Shown: positions 7,464 through 13,502 of the stretch, piece after piece
Layout: every line of letters starts with the position of its first letter
How positions within the stretch are numbered: the first letter of the stretch is position 1
Assembly: GCA_947304495.1 (NCBI GenBank)
Contig: CAMZBG010000032.1
Location: 1-13,502 of the forward strand
DNA length: 13,502 nt
Direction of reading: 5' to 3'
DNA from: an uncultured Clostridia bacterium
GTDB lineage: Bacteria; Bacillota_I; Bacilli_A; RF39; UBA660
Translations under genes and position numbers: made by a program
The notes under the pieces: generated by a model
Seen by the model: the letters and a program-made list of their open reading frames with translations, nothing else
The model's database searches: none
Told to the model about the DNA's origin: nothing

Positions 7464-8121
7464 TTTTATCACCTCTTACAATTTTTTCAATTATGTCTAC
7501 CTCATCTTCAACCGTCAAATTTGTCGTATCAATATATATTTGATCATCAGTTCTTGTTAGTGCCCCAACTTTTTTATGCATATCATCATAATCTCTCTTA
7601 ACAATATTGTCATATACTTCTTCATATGACATTTCAATACCTTTTTCTACATTTTCTTTATATCTCCGGAAAGCTCTAACCTGAACACTAGCATCTAAAT
7701 AAAATTTATATTTAGCATTGGGAAAGACTACCGTTGTAATATCTCTTCCCTCCATTACCACATCTTTTCCAAAAGCTATCTTTCTTTGAACTTTGACCAT
7801 ATTCTCTCTTACTTTAACATTATTAGCTAATTGAGAAACAATTTCTGTTACTTCTTTACTTCTAATTTCACTAGTAACATCTTCTCCATCCATCAATACT
7901 CTACCATCTGGTAATAAATTGATATCGATATCTTCCGATATCTTAGCTACTTCATCTTCAGAAGCTAAACTAATATTGTTTCTTAAAACCTTCAATGCTA
8001 CACACCTATAAGTAGCTCCTGTATCGATATTAACTAGATTTAACTTCTTAGCTAACATCCTAGCCAACTCTCCTTTACCGCTACCAGCAGGACCATCGAT
8101 TGCAATAATTATCTTATCCAT
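7447..8121 (-). CDS. cmk: Cytidylate kinase (divergent)
   Basis: Cmk phosphorylates CMP and dCMP with ATP in pyrimidine salvage. The 224-residue protein has the expected length and landmarks: P-loop IDGPAGSGKGE (8-18), DTGATYR (33-39), MEGRDITT (123-130), a LID-like FRRYKENVEKG segment (151-161), RDYDD (176-180) and IDTT (197-200). Several usual residues differ. The P-loop ends in GKGE rather than GKGT/GKST, GRDIGT is GRDITT, the Arg at the end of the RDxxDSxR motif is Lys183, and the usual Pro-Leu after it is Ala187-Leu188. I still call it Cmk from overall order and synteny-free similarity, with slight doubt about substrate. The ATG at 8121 follows GAGGAG. It is the first gene behind the T-box and overlaps alaS. 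Confidence 0.88.
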   Translation of the reverse strand: MDKIIIAIDGPAGSGKGELARMLAKKLNLVNIDTGATYRCVALKVLRNNISLASEDEVAKISEDIDINLLPDGRVLMDGEDVTSEIRSKEVTEIVSQLANNVKVRENMVKVQRKIAFGKDVVMEGRDITTVVFPNAKYKFYLDASVQVRAFRRYKENVEKGIEMSYEEVYDNIVKRDYDDMHKKVGALTRTDDQIYIDTTNLTVEDEVDIIEKIVRGDKNEENE

Positions 8122-8140
8122 CTTTACTCCTCTCTTAAAT

Positions 8141-8183
8141 AAAAAAGCGAATTAATTCAATTTCTAGGAACGAATTAATCCGC
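8141..8183 (-). terminator. T-box controlled intrinsic terminator
   Basis: GCGGATTAATTC (8183-8172) pairs over all 12 positions with GAATTAATTCGC (8158-8147), with one G-U pair, a 13-base loop and then six T. The 5' arm shares the GCG of the T-box and the antiterminator's TCCT lies in the loop, so the two structures are mutually exclusive. Confidence 0.93.
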
Positions 8184-8346
8184 GGTACCATCCTAATTAT
8201 ACATAGTATAACCTTAATTTACATAACGGCTTTAACCGGTGATGATTAGTCACATTCATATGAGGAGCTTTGGGATAAACTATTTTATCTATTTACACCT
8301 AACATAGACTCTCTTTAAAAATACTTTTATCTTACTTTATCTCATA
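8141..8346 (-). promoter_or_regulatory. T-box riboswitch, probable tRNA-Ala specificity
   Basis: The conserved T-box AGGATGGTACCGCG lies at 8194-8181. Stem I closes with TATGAG (8346-8341) against CTCATA (8264-8259). The specifier loop has AGTA on its 5' side and CCAAAGCTC on its 3' side (8273-8265), placing GCU (Ala) at 8268-8266. The next helix is GATAAA/TTTATC. The distal part has AGAGAG and a TCTAT/ATAGA hairpin with GGTGTAA in its loop, all standard stem I elements. The UGGU of the T-box would pair with an ACCA tRNA end, which fits the A discriminator of tRNA-Ala. Antiterminator pairing is TTAGGA with TCCTAG. When tRNA-Ala is uncharged the leader should read through into cmk-alaS. The leader begins about ten bases after the yneF stop. 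Confidence 0.93.
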
Positions 8347-8356
8347 CATTATTTTA

Positions 8357-8566
8357 TTACATATATTTATTCATTTGTTTCATCATTTGATTAACTTGTT
8401 TTTGTGATGGGGTTCTTCCCATACCACTCATCATTGCTCTAATCATTTGTTCATTGATAGGTGGATTTTTCTTAAGATATTTTTTCATATAAGTTCTAGC
8501 GATAAAGAATCCCGCCGCTAAACCTACAACTAAGCCAATTACTAGATATAGTATGTCTTTTAACAT
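8357..8566 (-). CDS. yneF: YneF family (UPF0154) small membrane protein
   Basis: The product is a 69-residue single-pass membrane protein. Residues 3-24 are a hydrophobic helix ([18 protein letters not shown]), followed by a basic stretch ([13 protein letters not shown]) and a conserved tail [20 protein letters not shown] with a Met/Gln-rich end. This matches the YneF family of Bacillota, whose function is unknown. The ATG at 8566 is chosen because AAAGGATG precedes it at good spacing; the TTG at 8584 overlaps that site. In Bacillus yneF follows tkt and sirA as it does here. It has its own promoter and lies directly upstream of the T-box. Confidence 0.9.
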   Translation of the reverse strand: MLKDILYLVIGLVVGLAAGFFIARTYMKKYLKKNPPINEQMIRAMMSGMGRTPSQKQVNQMMKQMNKYM

Positions 8567-8590
8567 AATAATACATCCTTTCAAAAATAT

Positions 8591-8619
8591 ATTATACTAA
8601 ACTTAAATTATTTTGTCTA
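8591..8619 (-). promoter_or_regulatory. yneF promoter (also likely feeds the T-box and cmk-alaS)
   Basis: TAGACA (8614-8619), a 17-base spacer and TATAAT (8591-8596) on the minus strand; only one -35 base departs from TTGACA. It overlaps the end of the SirA-like gene. No equally good promoter is visible within yneF, so this is the best candidate for transcribing the T-box leader as well. Confidence 0.8.
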
Positions 8620-9029
8620 TCTTTATTTAATGATTCTAACCAAAAATAATCTTTATTCTTAAAGTCACAAACAAAAACATTATCCAAGTAAGTATTTAAA
8701 TCATTTAAAAAGACTGAATATATATCATTAGTTCTTAATATTATACATGTTGTATTTATTGTAAGTTTATTATATTTACCATTATCAATAATATGTACAT
8801 TATTATCTCTTTTATAATATTCACTCTTTTTATTTATGGTATATATATATTCATTGATAGCCATTTTATTAAATTCAATTGCAAATTTCTGATAATATTT
8901 ATAGCTTAATAACATATCATATTCTTTCGTATGATATAATTCTTCAATTATCTTATACATTTTATATGGCCAATGTTTATAAATATAAGCAAAATATTTA
9001 TTAATTGCAAATATATAGTATGTTCTCAT
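8592..9029 (-). CDS. sirA: SirA-like protein (sporulation inhibitor of replication family, YneE)
   Basis: The product has 145 residues, with no signal peptide or membrane helix, rich in Tyr, Asn and Lys. I recognise SirA-family features: an N-terminal [14 protein letters not shown] segment, a helical region with [18 protein letters not shown] (45-62), and a C-terminal [14 protein letters not shown] (118-131) resembling the DF-x(4)-Y-x-WL end of Bacillus SirA. Length matches SirA (about 148). Position is strong support: it sits between tkt and yneF, exactly as sirA does in Bacillus subtilis. SirA there binds DnaA domain I and blocks replication initiation during sporulation; whether it does so here is inference. 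The ATG at 9029 follows GGTGAT. No good promoter is visible in the 50 bases after tkt, so co-transcription with tkt is likely. Confidence 0.72.
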   Translation of the reverse strand: MRTYYIFAINKYFAYIYKHWPYKMYKIIEELYHTKEYDMLLSYKYYQKFAIEFNKMAINEYIYTINKKSEYYKRDNNVHIIDNGKYNKLTINTTCIILRTNDIYSVFLNDLNTYLDNVFVCDFKNKDYFWLESLNKDRQNNLSLV

Positions 9030-9079
9030 AATATCACCATTAGTTATCTTAAAACTAAATAGTAATATTTTTTGTCGAT

Positions 9080-11050
9080 TTATATATTATTCTTAATTTT
9101 TATAATAATACTTTGAATATCTAATTCTAATTCAGGTAATAATTCTTCTTCACTAGCACTCTTTCCATACTTAGTAACATTGATAATATCATCTTCATTT
9201 TTTACCAAACGATACATTTCAGGATCGTTAGAAAACTCGATAACCATTCTTTTATATCCCTTAGGTAATACTTGATTTTGATATTCTTTACTTTGTCTAA
9301 AGAAATTATTAACATTTGGCATTGAAACAATTCTAGCTTCAATAAAACTCTTTAATAATTCTTGTTTTATTTTCATTGCTAATGTTACTTCAGAACCAGA
9401 TGCAATCAAAATAACATCCAATCTTGTTTTTACTTCGCTAATAACATATCCACCTAAGCTAACTTCATCGATTGAAGTGAATTTATAACTTTCTGTTGGA
9501 TTTTTAGCCACAATTAATGCACTTGGTCGTTTATCTTTTAAAATTAACTGCCAAGCACCAATTAATTCTTTATAATCACATGGTCTATAAACATCCAAGT
9601 TAGGAATAGCCCTAAGCATTCCTAATTGTTCTATTGGTTGATGTGTCTTACCATCTGCTCCTACGCGAACGCTATCATGTGTAAATATATAAGTAACAGG
9701 TAAATTCATAATAGCCGTATTTCTAATTGATGGCTTTAAATAATCAGCAAATGTCAAGAAAGTAGAACCAAAAACTCTAAAATTAGTTAATGCTAAACCA
9801 TTCAAAATAGCCCCCATTGCATTTTCTCTAACTCCAAAGCCGATATTCTTTCCTTTGTAATTATCTTTACCAAAATCTCCACCATTCTTTAAATATGCCT
9901 TGGTCGAATTAGCTAAATCAGCAGAACCACCAATAAATTTATCAACGAAAGCTGAAATAACATTCATTATTTGAAAATTAATATCTCTCATCGGCTTATC
10001 TAAGAATAATTTTTCCGTATCGATTACTTTTTCAAGATTCAAAAGAATATCTTCATTATTAATAAAGTCATCTAATTTATCTAATTCATTTTCATCGATA
10101 TTTTTAATATAATTCTTATAATCATTATACCAATCACTATATGCAAGTTGATTTCTTGTCTTTACTTCTTTTCTTAGTGCTTCAAGATTTTCAGCATCGA
10201 TTGTAAATGGAAAACTTCCTTTTAATTTAGTTCTAATTTGTTCCAAATCTTCCTTATCAAGCTTCCCATGTATCTTATTTGTATTTTCATATTCTGAATA
10301 CTTTCCTAATACAGTATCAACAACAATTAATGTAGGTAATTTACTTCTATTTGCTGCATCTATTGCCTTATCGATTTCTGCTTGATTGTTACCATTTTTA
10401 ACAACTAAAACATTCCATCCTAAAGCCACATACATATTAGCAATGCGATCATTATAATCTTTATCTAAAGCTCCATCCAAAGTAACTCTATTAGCATCAT
10501 ATAAAACGATAAGATTATCTAATTTAAATTCACCAGCCAAAGCAGCAGCTTCATATGAGATACCTTCCATCAAATCGCCATCACTACATAAACAATAGGT
10601 ATTATAATTAAACAAATCTATTTTTTTAGTATTGTATTTTTCTTCTAAATATTTTTCGCCAATTGCCATTCCTACAGCCGTAGCAAATCCTTGACCTAGT
10701 GCTCCTGTTGTTGCCTCAATACGCTTCATAACATTTAACTCTGGATGACCAGGAGTTTCAGAATTTAATCTTCTAAACCTTTTTAAATCATCTAATGTAT
10801 AATCTCCAGTTGTTGCATATATTGTCGCATATAATAGCGCACTAGCATGTCCCGCAGATAAAACAAACCTATCACGATTAGGCCAATCAGGCTTTTCTAA
10901 ATCATATACCATATGATTAGCAAATAACGTATATACGATAGGAGCAGCACTTAAAGCAATACCAGGATGTCCACTGCCAGCATTATCTATCATATCAAGT
11001 GCTAATAATCGAATTTCATCAATCATTTTCTTTTCGTTTAATTTTGACAT
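9080..11050 (-). CDS. tkt: Transketolase
   Basis: Transketolase moves two-carbon ketol units in the non-oxidative pentose phosphate pathway, using thiamine diphosphate and Mg. The 656-residue protein has the N-terminal GSGHPG (25-30), the cofactor motif SDGDLMEG (156-163) with its downstream Asn in YDANR, the pyrimidine-domain GVREN with catalytic Glu409, FTHDSV (His458) and ADGKTHQP. Length is normal. ATG at 11050 is chosen because AAGGTAGG precedes it; a TTG at 11068 overlaps that site and is rejected. The gene has its own promoter and is followed by the SirA-like gene and yneF, an arrangement recalled from Bacillus. Confidence 0.97.
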   Translation of the reverse strand: MSKLNEKKMIDEIRLLALDMIDNAGSGHPGIALSAAPIVYTLFANHMVYDLEKPDWPNRDRFVLSAGHASALLYATIYATTGDYTLDDLKRFRRLNSETPGHPELNVMKRIEATTGALGQGFATAVGMAIGEKYLEEKYNTKKIDLFNYNTYCLCSDGDLMEGISYEAAALAGEFKLDNLIVLYDANRVTLDGALDKDYNDRIANMYVALGWNVLVVKNGNNQAEIDKAIDAANRSKLPTLIVVDTVLGKYSEYENTNKIHGKLDKEDLEQIRTKLKGSFPFTIDAENLEALRKEVKTRNQLAYSDWYNDYKNYIKNIDENELDKLDDFINNEDILLNLEKVIDTEKLFLDKPMRDINFQIMNVISAFVDKFIGGSADLANSTKAYLKNGGDFGKDNYKGKNIGFGVRENAMGAILNGLALTNFRVFGSTFLTFADYLKPSIRNTAIMNLPVTYIFTHDSVRVGADGKTHQPIEQLGMLRAIPNLDVYRPCDYKELIGAWQLILKDKRPSALIVAKNPTESYKFTSIDEVSLGGYVISEVKTRLDVILIASGSEVTLAMKIKQELLKSFIEARIVSMPNVNNFFRQSKEYQNQVLPKGYKRMVIEFSNDPEMYRLVKNEDDIINVTKYGKSASEEELLPELELDIQSIIIKIKNNI

Positions 11051-11073
11051 ATTTATACCTACCTTCAAGATAA

Positions 11074-11102
11074 ATTATAACACATATTTCCTTTTTTTTA
11101 AA
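11074..11102 (-). promoter_or_regulatory. tkt promoter
   Basis: TTTAAA (11097-11102), a 17-base spacer, and TATAAT (11074-11079) preceded by TGT, an extended -10. It follows directly after the terminator of the upstream orphan gene. Confidence 0.78.
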
Positions 11103-11108
11103 GTATTT

Positions 11109-11137
11109 AAAAAACGATAAGCATTCTTATCGTTTTT
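11109..11137 (-). terminator. Terminator of the 150-codon orphan gene
   Basis: AAAAACGATAAG (11137-11126) pairs over 12 positions with CTTATCGTTTTT (11121-11110), with a four-base loop and a T-run on the minus strand. The gene's last Lys-Arg codons and its TAA stop are part of the 5' arm. Confidence 0.9.
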
Positions 11138-11579
11138 GAGAATCTCTTCTAGCTCTAGTACTGGCCTTTTTATCATAATCTCTTTTTATATCTTCAGCCA
11201 TTTTTCCATATAATTCAGTAATTCTTGCTTTTTCTTCTTCTGAATAACTACCATTAGCTATCTCAGCATTATAGTTAGCATTTAATCTTTCAAGGACCTC
11301 TTCTAATGTTGCATCATATGGAGGTACAAAAGAATCATAATTAATAGGTGCTTCTCTATATCGTGCAACGAATAAATATTCATTATAACGTTCCCAAAGT
11401 GATGAGCTTTCACTACCATATAAAGCAAGACCATACCTTGCCAAAACTTCCGTTAAAATTTCTTCGACGGCAACACTTTTTGCATATTCAATACGTGTTT
11501 TTTCTATCCATTGCTCTAATACTGCATCTGAAATATCAGCATATCTAATATGCATTTCATATATATCATCTATAGTCAT
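11127..11579 (-). CDS. Hypothetical soluble protein, family not recognised
   Basis: The product has 150 residues, hydrophilic, with no signal peptide or membrane helix, and is predicted mostly alpha-helical. It is rich in Glu, Ala, Tyr and Arg, unlike the Ile/Asn/Lys-rich local proteins. The body is acidic and the last 25 residues are basic (DKKASTRARRDSQKR). Two stretches, VEEILTEVLARYGLAL (38-53) and LEEVLERLNANYNAEI (92-107), share an xEEhLxxhxAxY pattern and may be a weak internal repeat. I do not recognise it. The reading frame is well supported: ATG at 11579 with GAGGAAGTGAT upstream, a consensus promoter and a strong terminator frame it as a single-gene unit. It is flanked by housekeeping genes and no phage or mobile signature is visible. 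Confidence 0.8.
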   Translation of the reverse strand: MTIDDIYEMHIRYADISDAVLEQWIEKTRIEYAKSVAVEEILTEVLARYGLALYGSESSSLWERYNEYLFVARYREAPINYDSFVPPYDATLEEVLERLNANYNAEIANGSYSEEEKARITELYGKMAEDIKRDYDKKASTRARRDSQKR

Positions 11580-11601
11580 AATATCACTTCCTCAAGGAAA
11601 T

Positions 11602-11630
11602 ATTATATTTATTCAAATATTAAAAGTCAA
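11602..11630 (-). promoter_or_regulatory. Promoter of the 150-codon orphan gene
   Basis: TTGACT (11625-11630), exactly 17 bases, TATAAT (11602-11607) on the minus strand. It is one base off the sigma-A consensus and starts right after the rpmF terminator T-run. Good expression in vegetative growth is expected. Confidence 0.9.
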
Positions 11631-11631
11631 G

Positions 11632-11661
11632 AAAAAAAACTAATCATACATGTATGATTAG
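11632..11661 (-). terminator. yceD-rpmF terminator
   Basis: A 22-base perfect palindrome CTAATCATACATGTATGATTAG (11640-11661 with flanks) is followed on the minus strand by a run of eight T. It begins immediately after the rpmF stop codon. Confidence 0.88.
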
Positions 11662-11835
11662 TTATTTTTCTAACTTATTAACTCCTTTATAAAAACCGCA
11701 ATGCTCACATGCTCTGTGTGGTCTAATCATTTCGCCACAATTTGGACACTTAACTAACCCGTTTGCAGTAACTTTATAATGAGTTCTTCTTTGTCTTTTA
11801 CTTGTTTTACTTATTTTTCTAAATGGAACTGCCAT
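11662..11835 (-). CDS. rpmF: 50S ribosomal protein L32
   Basis: L32 is a small 50S protein. The 57-residue product reads MAVPFRKISKTSKRQRR at the start and carries two CxxC pairs at Cys30/33 and Cys43/46 (KCPNCG and CEHCG), the zinc-binding form of L32, separated by EMIRPHRA. Length is normal. The ATG at 11835 lies one base after the yceD stop, with AGGAGG inside the yceD end as ribosome binding site, so the two are co-transcribed and likely translationally coupled. yceD-rpmF is a widely conserved bacterial pair. Confidence 0.95.
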   Translation of the reverse strand: MAVPFRKISKTSKRQRRTHYKVTANGLVKCPNCGEMIRPHRACEHCGFYKGVNKLEK

Positions 11836-11836
11836 A

Positions 11837-12313
11837 TTATTTATCCTCCTTTGTTTTTAATAATTCATCTAAGTTTTGAAACGGATTATTAGCTTTATTC
11901 ATCTCTTCATTATATCTATCTTCAGATATAACGCGCCATCCATCACCACTTAAATATACATCTTCATCGGTTTTTCTAACCTTTGAAGGAATTTCCACTA
12001 ATATATTTTGCCACAAAATCTCCGTAATATCAAGTATATTTTGCATATTATTGATAATTTCTTCAATTTTTGTACTAAATTTGTATGCTATTGGTTCTAA
12101 AGTTATATCATCTTTTAACCACATAATGCCATTAATATCACCATTTAACAATATATTATCTTCTTCATCTAAACTAAATTTAGCTACTAATCTAACATTT
12201 TCTAACTTATCAATTAATGAATCTTCTAAATATTCTTCTGGTATATTAACAGATTCATCAATATTTAGCGAACTAACTTGATTAGTTAATAACTTAGTTA
12301 AATCAACTTTCAT
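11837..12313 (-). CDS. YceD/DUF177 family protein
   Basis: This 158-residue soluble acidic protein belongs to the YceD family, found upstream of rpmF in most bacteria and implicated in ribosome or rRNA biogenesis; the exact role is unsettled. Visible family features are the DINGIMWLKDDITLEPI strand region (where many homologues have a Cys-x-x-Cys, absent here), the acidic C-terminal half, and the tail NPFQNLDELL, similar to the usual DPR-x-LxxL ending. The ATG at 12313 follows GGGTGG. Its promoter overlaps the end of rbgA. It runs directly into rpmF with one base between stop and start. Confidence 0.85.
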   Translation of the reverse strand: MKVDLTKLLTNQVSSLNIDESVNIPEEYLEDSLIDKLENVRLVAKFSLDEEDNILLNGDINGIMWLKDDITLEPIAYKFSTKIEEIINNMQNILDITEILWQNILVEIPSKVRKTDEDVYLSGDGWRVISEDRYNEEMNKANNPFQNLDELLKTKEDK

Positions 12314-12330
12314 AGCACCACCCGGTAAAC

Positions 12331-12359
12331 ATTATAACTTAATTTTATTTTTTTTACAA
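12331..12359 (-). promoter_or_regulatory. yceD-rpmF promoter
   Basis: TTGTAA (12354-12359), 17 bases, TATAAT (12331-12336). The -35 lies on the last two codons and the stop of rbgA, and no terminator separates rbgA from yceD, so part of the signal may also come from upstream. Confidence 0.75.
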
Positions 12360-13208
12360 GTATTCATCAAATGTTACTTTTCCTAAATAACCTTCACGTA
12401 AATCTTTTAAAATAGTTGTATATACTTTTTCATAATCCGTTTCCTTATTTTTAATAGCCCCAATTTTTAATCCAATTCTATCTAAAATATCTACGATATC
12501 TTTTTCATTAGTTAGATTATATCTATTCTTAATATTATCAGGATATAATCTTAACATTGTATTAATAATATAAATAGCTACTTCTTCACTATCCAATACT
12601 TCTTCCTTAATAGCTGTCATTGATGCTAAATTCAAAGCTAATGTTTCATTATCTAATTTTGGCCATAAAATACCAGGTGTATCTAATAATTCTAATTTAT
12701 CATTAATTCTAATCCATTCCAACTGTTTAGTTATTCCAGGTTTATTACCTACATTAGTAGCTTTTCTTCCAACCAATCTATTAATTAAAGTTGATTTACC
12801 AACATTAGGTATACCTAAAATTAAAGCTCTTACTCTTCTTTCCTTTAATCCTTTTGCTTTTCTTTTTTCATTTACAACTAGTGATATCTTATCAACTTCT
12901 TTAAATATAATTTCTAAATTAGGATTATTTATTAAATCCATAGGAATAACTCTAAAACCTAATGATTCATAATACTTAACCCATTTATCAGTTACTTCCC
13001 TATCACATAAATCTAATTTAGTCATAATTATTATCCTAGGTTTATCATTAATAATATTATCGACATCTACATTTTTAGAAGATTTAGGAATTCTAGCATC
13101 TATTACTTCAAAAACAACATCAATTAAATCTAACTTTTCTTTAATCTCCCTCTTGGTCTTAGCCATATGTCCTGGATACCAGTTTATATTAGTTTTATTT
13201 TCATTCAT
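12354..13208 (-). CDS. rbgA: Ribosome biogenesis GTPase (YlqF/RbgA)
   Basis: RbgA is a circularly permuted GTPase needed for late 50S assembly in Bacillus. The 284-residue protein shows the permuted order: NWYPGHMAK near the N-terminus, G4 TKLD (63-66), then G1 GIPNVGKST (132-140), G2 Thr in GNKPGITK, and G3 DTPG (176-179) followed by ILWPKL. The helical C-terminal domain is RNA-binding in the family. ATG at 13208 is preferred over a TTG at 13217 because AAAGGAG lies nine bases upstream of the ATG and the TTG directly abuts that site. It lies 14 bases after the uracil-DNA glycosylase-like gene, and the upstream stop TAA overlaps this Shine-Dalgarno, so the two look co-transcribed. Confidence 0.95.
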   Translation of the reverse strand: MNENKTNINWYPGHMAKTKREIKEKLDLIDVVFEVIDARIPKSSKNVDVDNIINDKPRIIIMTKLDLCDREVTDKWVKYYESLGFRVIPMDLINNPNLEIIFKEVDKISLVVNEKRKAKGLKERRVRALILGIPNVGKSTLINRLVGRKATNVGNKPGITKQLEWIRINDKLELLDTPGILWPKLDNETLALNLASMTAIKEEVLDSEEVAIYIINTMLRLYPDNIKNRYNLTNEKDIVDILDRIGLKIGAIKNKETDYEKVYTTILKDLREGYLGKVTFDEYL

Positions 13209-13222
13209 TTGGATCAACTCCT

Positions 13223-13502
13223 TTATATTTCTAAATTTTTAAATATTTCTATATTACCTTTATAACTTAGTGGCGATATAGGGCTTGGATGATATATAGG
13301 AATAACTTTATATCCATTAATATCAAATGTTTTACCAACAACATCACTAAACTTTTTATATTTTACATTCAAAATTGATTTAGTTGCTGCATCTCCTAAA
13401 GATAATACTACTTTTGGTTTTATTACATCAAGTTGTTGAAATAAATATTTTTTACAATTTTCACCACATTTATTTAAATACTTTCTGTCCTTTGGATAAC
13501 AT
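13223..13502 (-). CDS. Uracil-DNA glycosylase superfamily protein, 3' part
   Basis: An open frame enters from the right edge and ends at TAA (13225-13223), giving 92 codons. It reads as the C-terminal part of a uracil-DNA glycosylase-superfamily enzyme, which removes uracil from DNA in base-excision repair. There is a CxxxC-containing stretch, an IKPKVVLSLGDAAT segment typical of the core fold, and YHPSPISP, the C-terminal HPS active-site loop. The N-terminal motif with the catalytic residue is outside the window, so the subfamily cannot be told. It lies 14 bases before rbgA. Confidence 0.8.
   Translation of the reverse strand, partial: CYPKDRKYLNKCGENCKKYLFQQLDVIKPKVVLSLGDAATKSILNVKYKKFSDVVGKTFDINGYKVIPIYHPSPISPLSYKGNIEIFKNLEI

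Noticed and set aside
7398..7601. Plus-strand 67-codon frame across the cmk-alaS overlap
   Set aside because: Antisense to two conserved genes; no ribosome binding site and a His/Phe/Leu-rich composition typical of antisense reading.
8251..8258. Alternative Cys specifier (GAA-UGU) in the T-box region
   Set aside because: It lies outside stem I once the TATGAG/CTCATA base is paired; GCU in the AGTA-containing loop fits the geometry and the downstream alaS.
9071..9079. TTTGTCGAT upstream of the SirA-like gene, one base from a Spo0A box
   Set aside because: Tempting because Bacillus sirA is Spo0A-activated, but TTGTCGA/TCGACAA also occurs inside several coding regions here (near 1865, 2108, 2281 and 6468), so chance is likely. 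Worth revisiting only if the genome has spo0A.
11348..11548. Plus-strand 66-codon frame opposite the orphan gene
   Set aside because: The minus-strand gene has promoter, ribosome binding site and terminator; this frame has none.
12051..12281. Plus-strand 76-codon frame opposite yceD
   Set aside because: Antisense to yceD, which is supported by family features and synteny with rpmF.

Overview
The window is a compact, very AT-rich stretch of chromosome from a low-GC Gram-positive bacterium (Bacillota, Bacilli or Mollicutes-like side). Three things point there: the gene families (Lgt, RNase HIII with its N-terminal domain, YneF, YlqF/RbgA, YceD-RpmF, a T-box riboswitch), strong Shine-Dalgarno sequences of the AGGAGG type, and local gene orders recalled from Bacillus (rnhC next to cvpA and trxA; tkt-sirA-yneF; yceD-rpmF). 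Trp is encoded by TGG, so the standard bacterial code fits. All 17 visible stops are TAA or TAG. No mobile element, CRISPR array, tRNA or rRNA was seen.

Layout. Every gene except rnhC is on the minus strand, so transcription mostly runs from right to left. Right end: the 3' part of a uracil-DNA glycosylase-like gene, then rbgA, then yceD-rpmF, which ends in a perfect-palindrome terminator. Next is a self-contained unit (promoter, 150-codon orphan gene, terminator), then tkt, a SirA-like gene and yneF. Between yneF and cmk lies a complete T-box leader with a probable GCU (Ala) specifier and an intrinsic terminator; it controls cmk-alaS. After the alaS terminator come a very AT-rich membrane transporter-like gene and, convergent with it, rnhC. 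Divergent from rnhC is cvpA-trxA, followed by rpsP-khpA, lgt and, at the left edge, a strong promoter firing out of the window.

Function. Most genes are housekeeping: translation (rpsP, rpmF, alaS), ribosome assembly (rbgA), RNA binding (khpA), RNA/DNA hybrid and uracil repair (rnhC, UDG), carbon metabolism (tkt), nucleotide metabolism (cmk), redox (trxA) and lipoprotein maturation (lgt). The regulatory centrepiece is the alanine T-box, which should couple both alaS and a divergent cmk to uncharged tRNA-Ala. Less ordinary items are the SirA-like replication-control gene, the 150-residue orphan protein with its own consensus promoter and terminator, and the AT-extreme membrane protein.

Several upstream TTG/GTG codons that would lengthen proteins are better read as promoter or Shine-Dalgarno sequence. 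Starts were therefore moved to ATG codons with good ribosome binding sites (lgt, rpsP, rnhC, alaS, yneF, tkt, rbgA, transporter).
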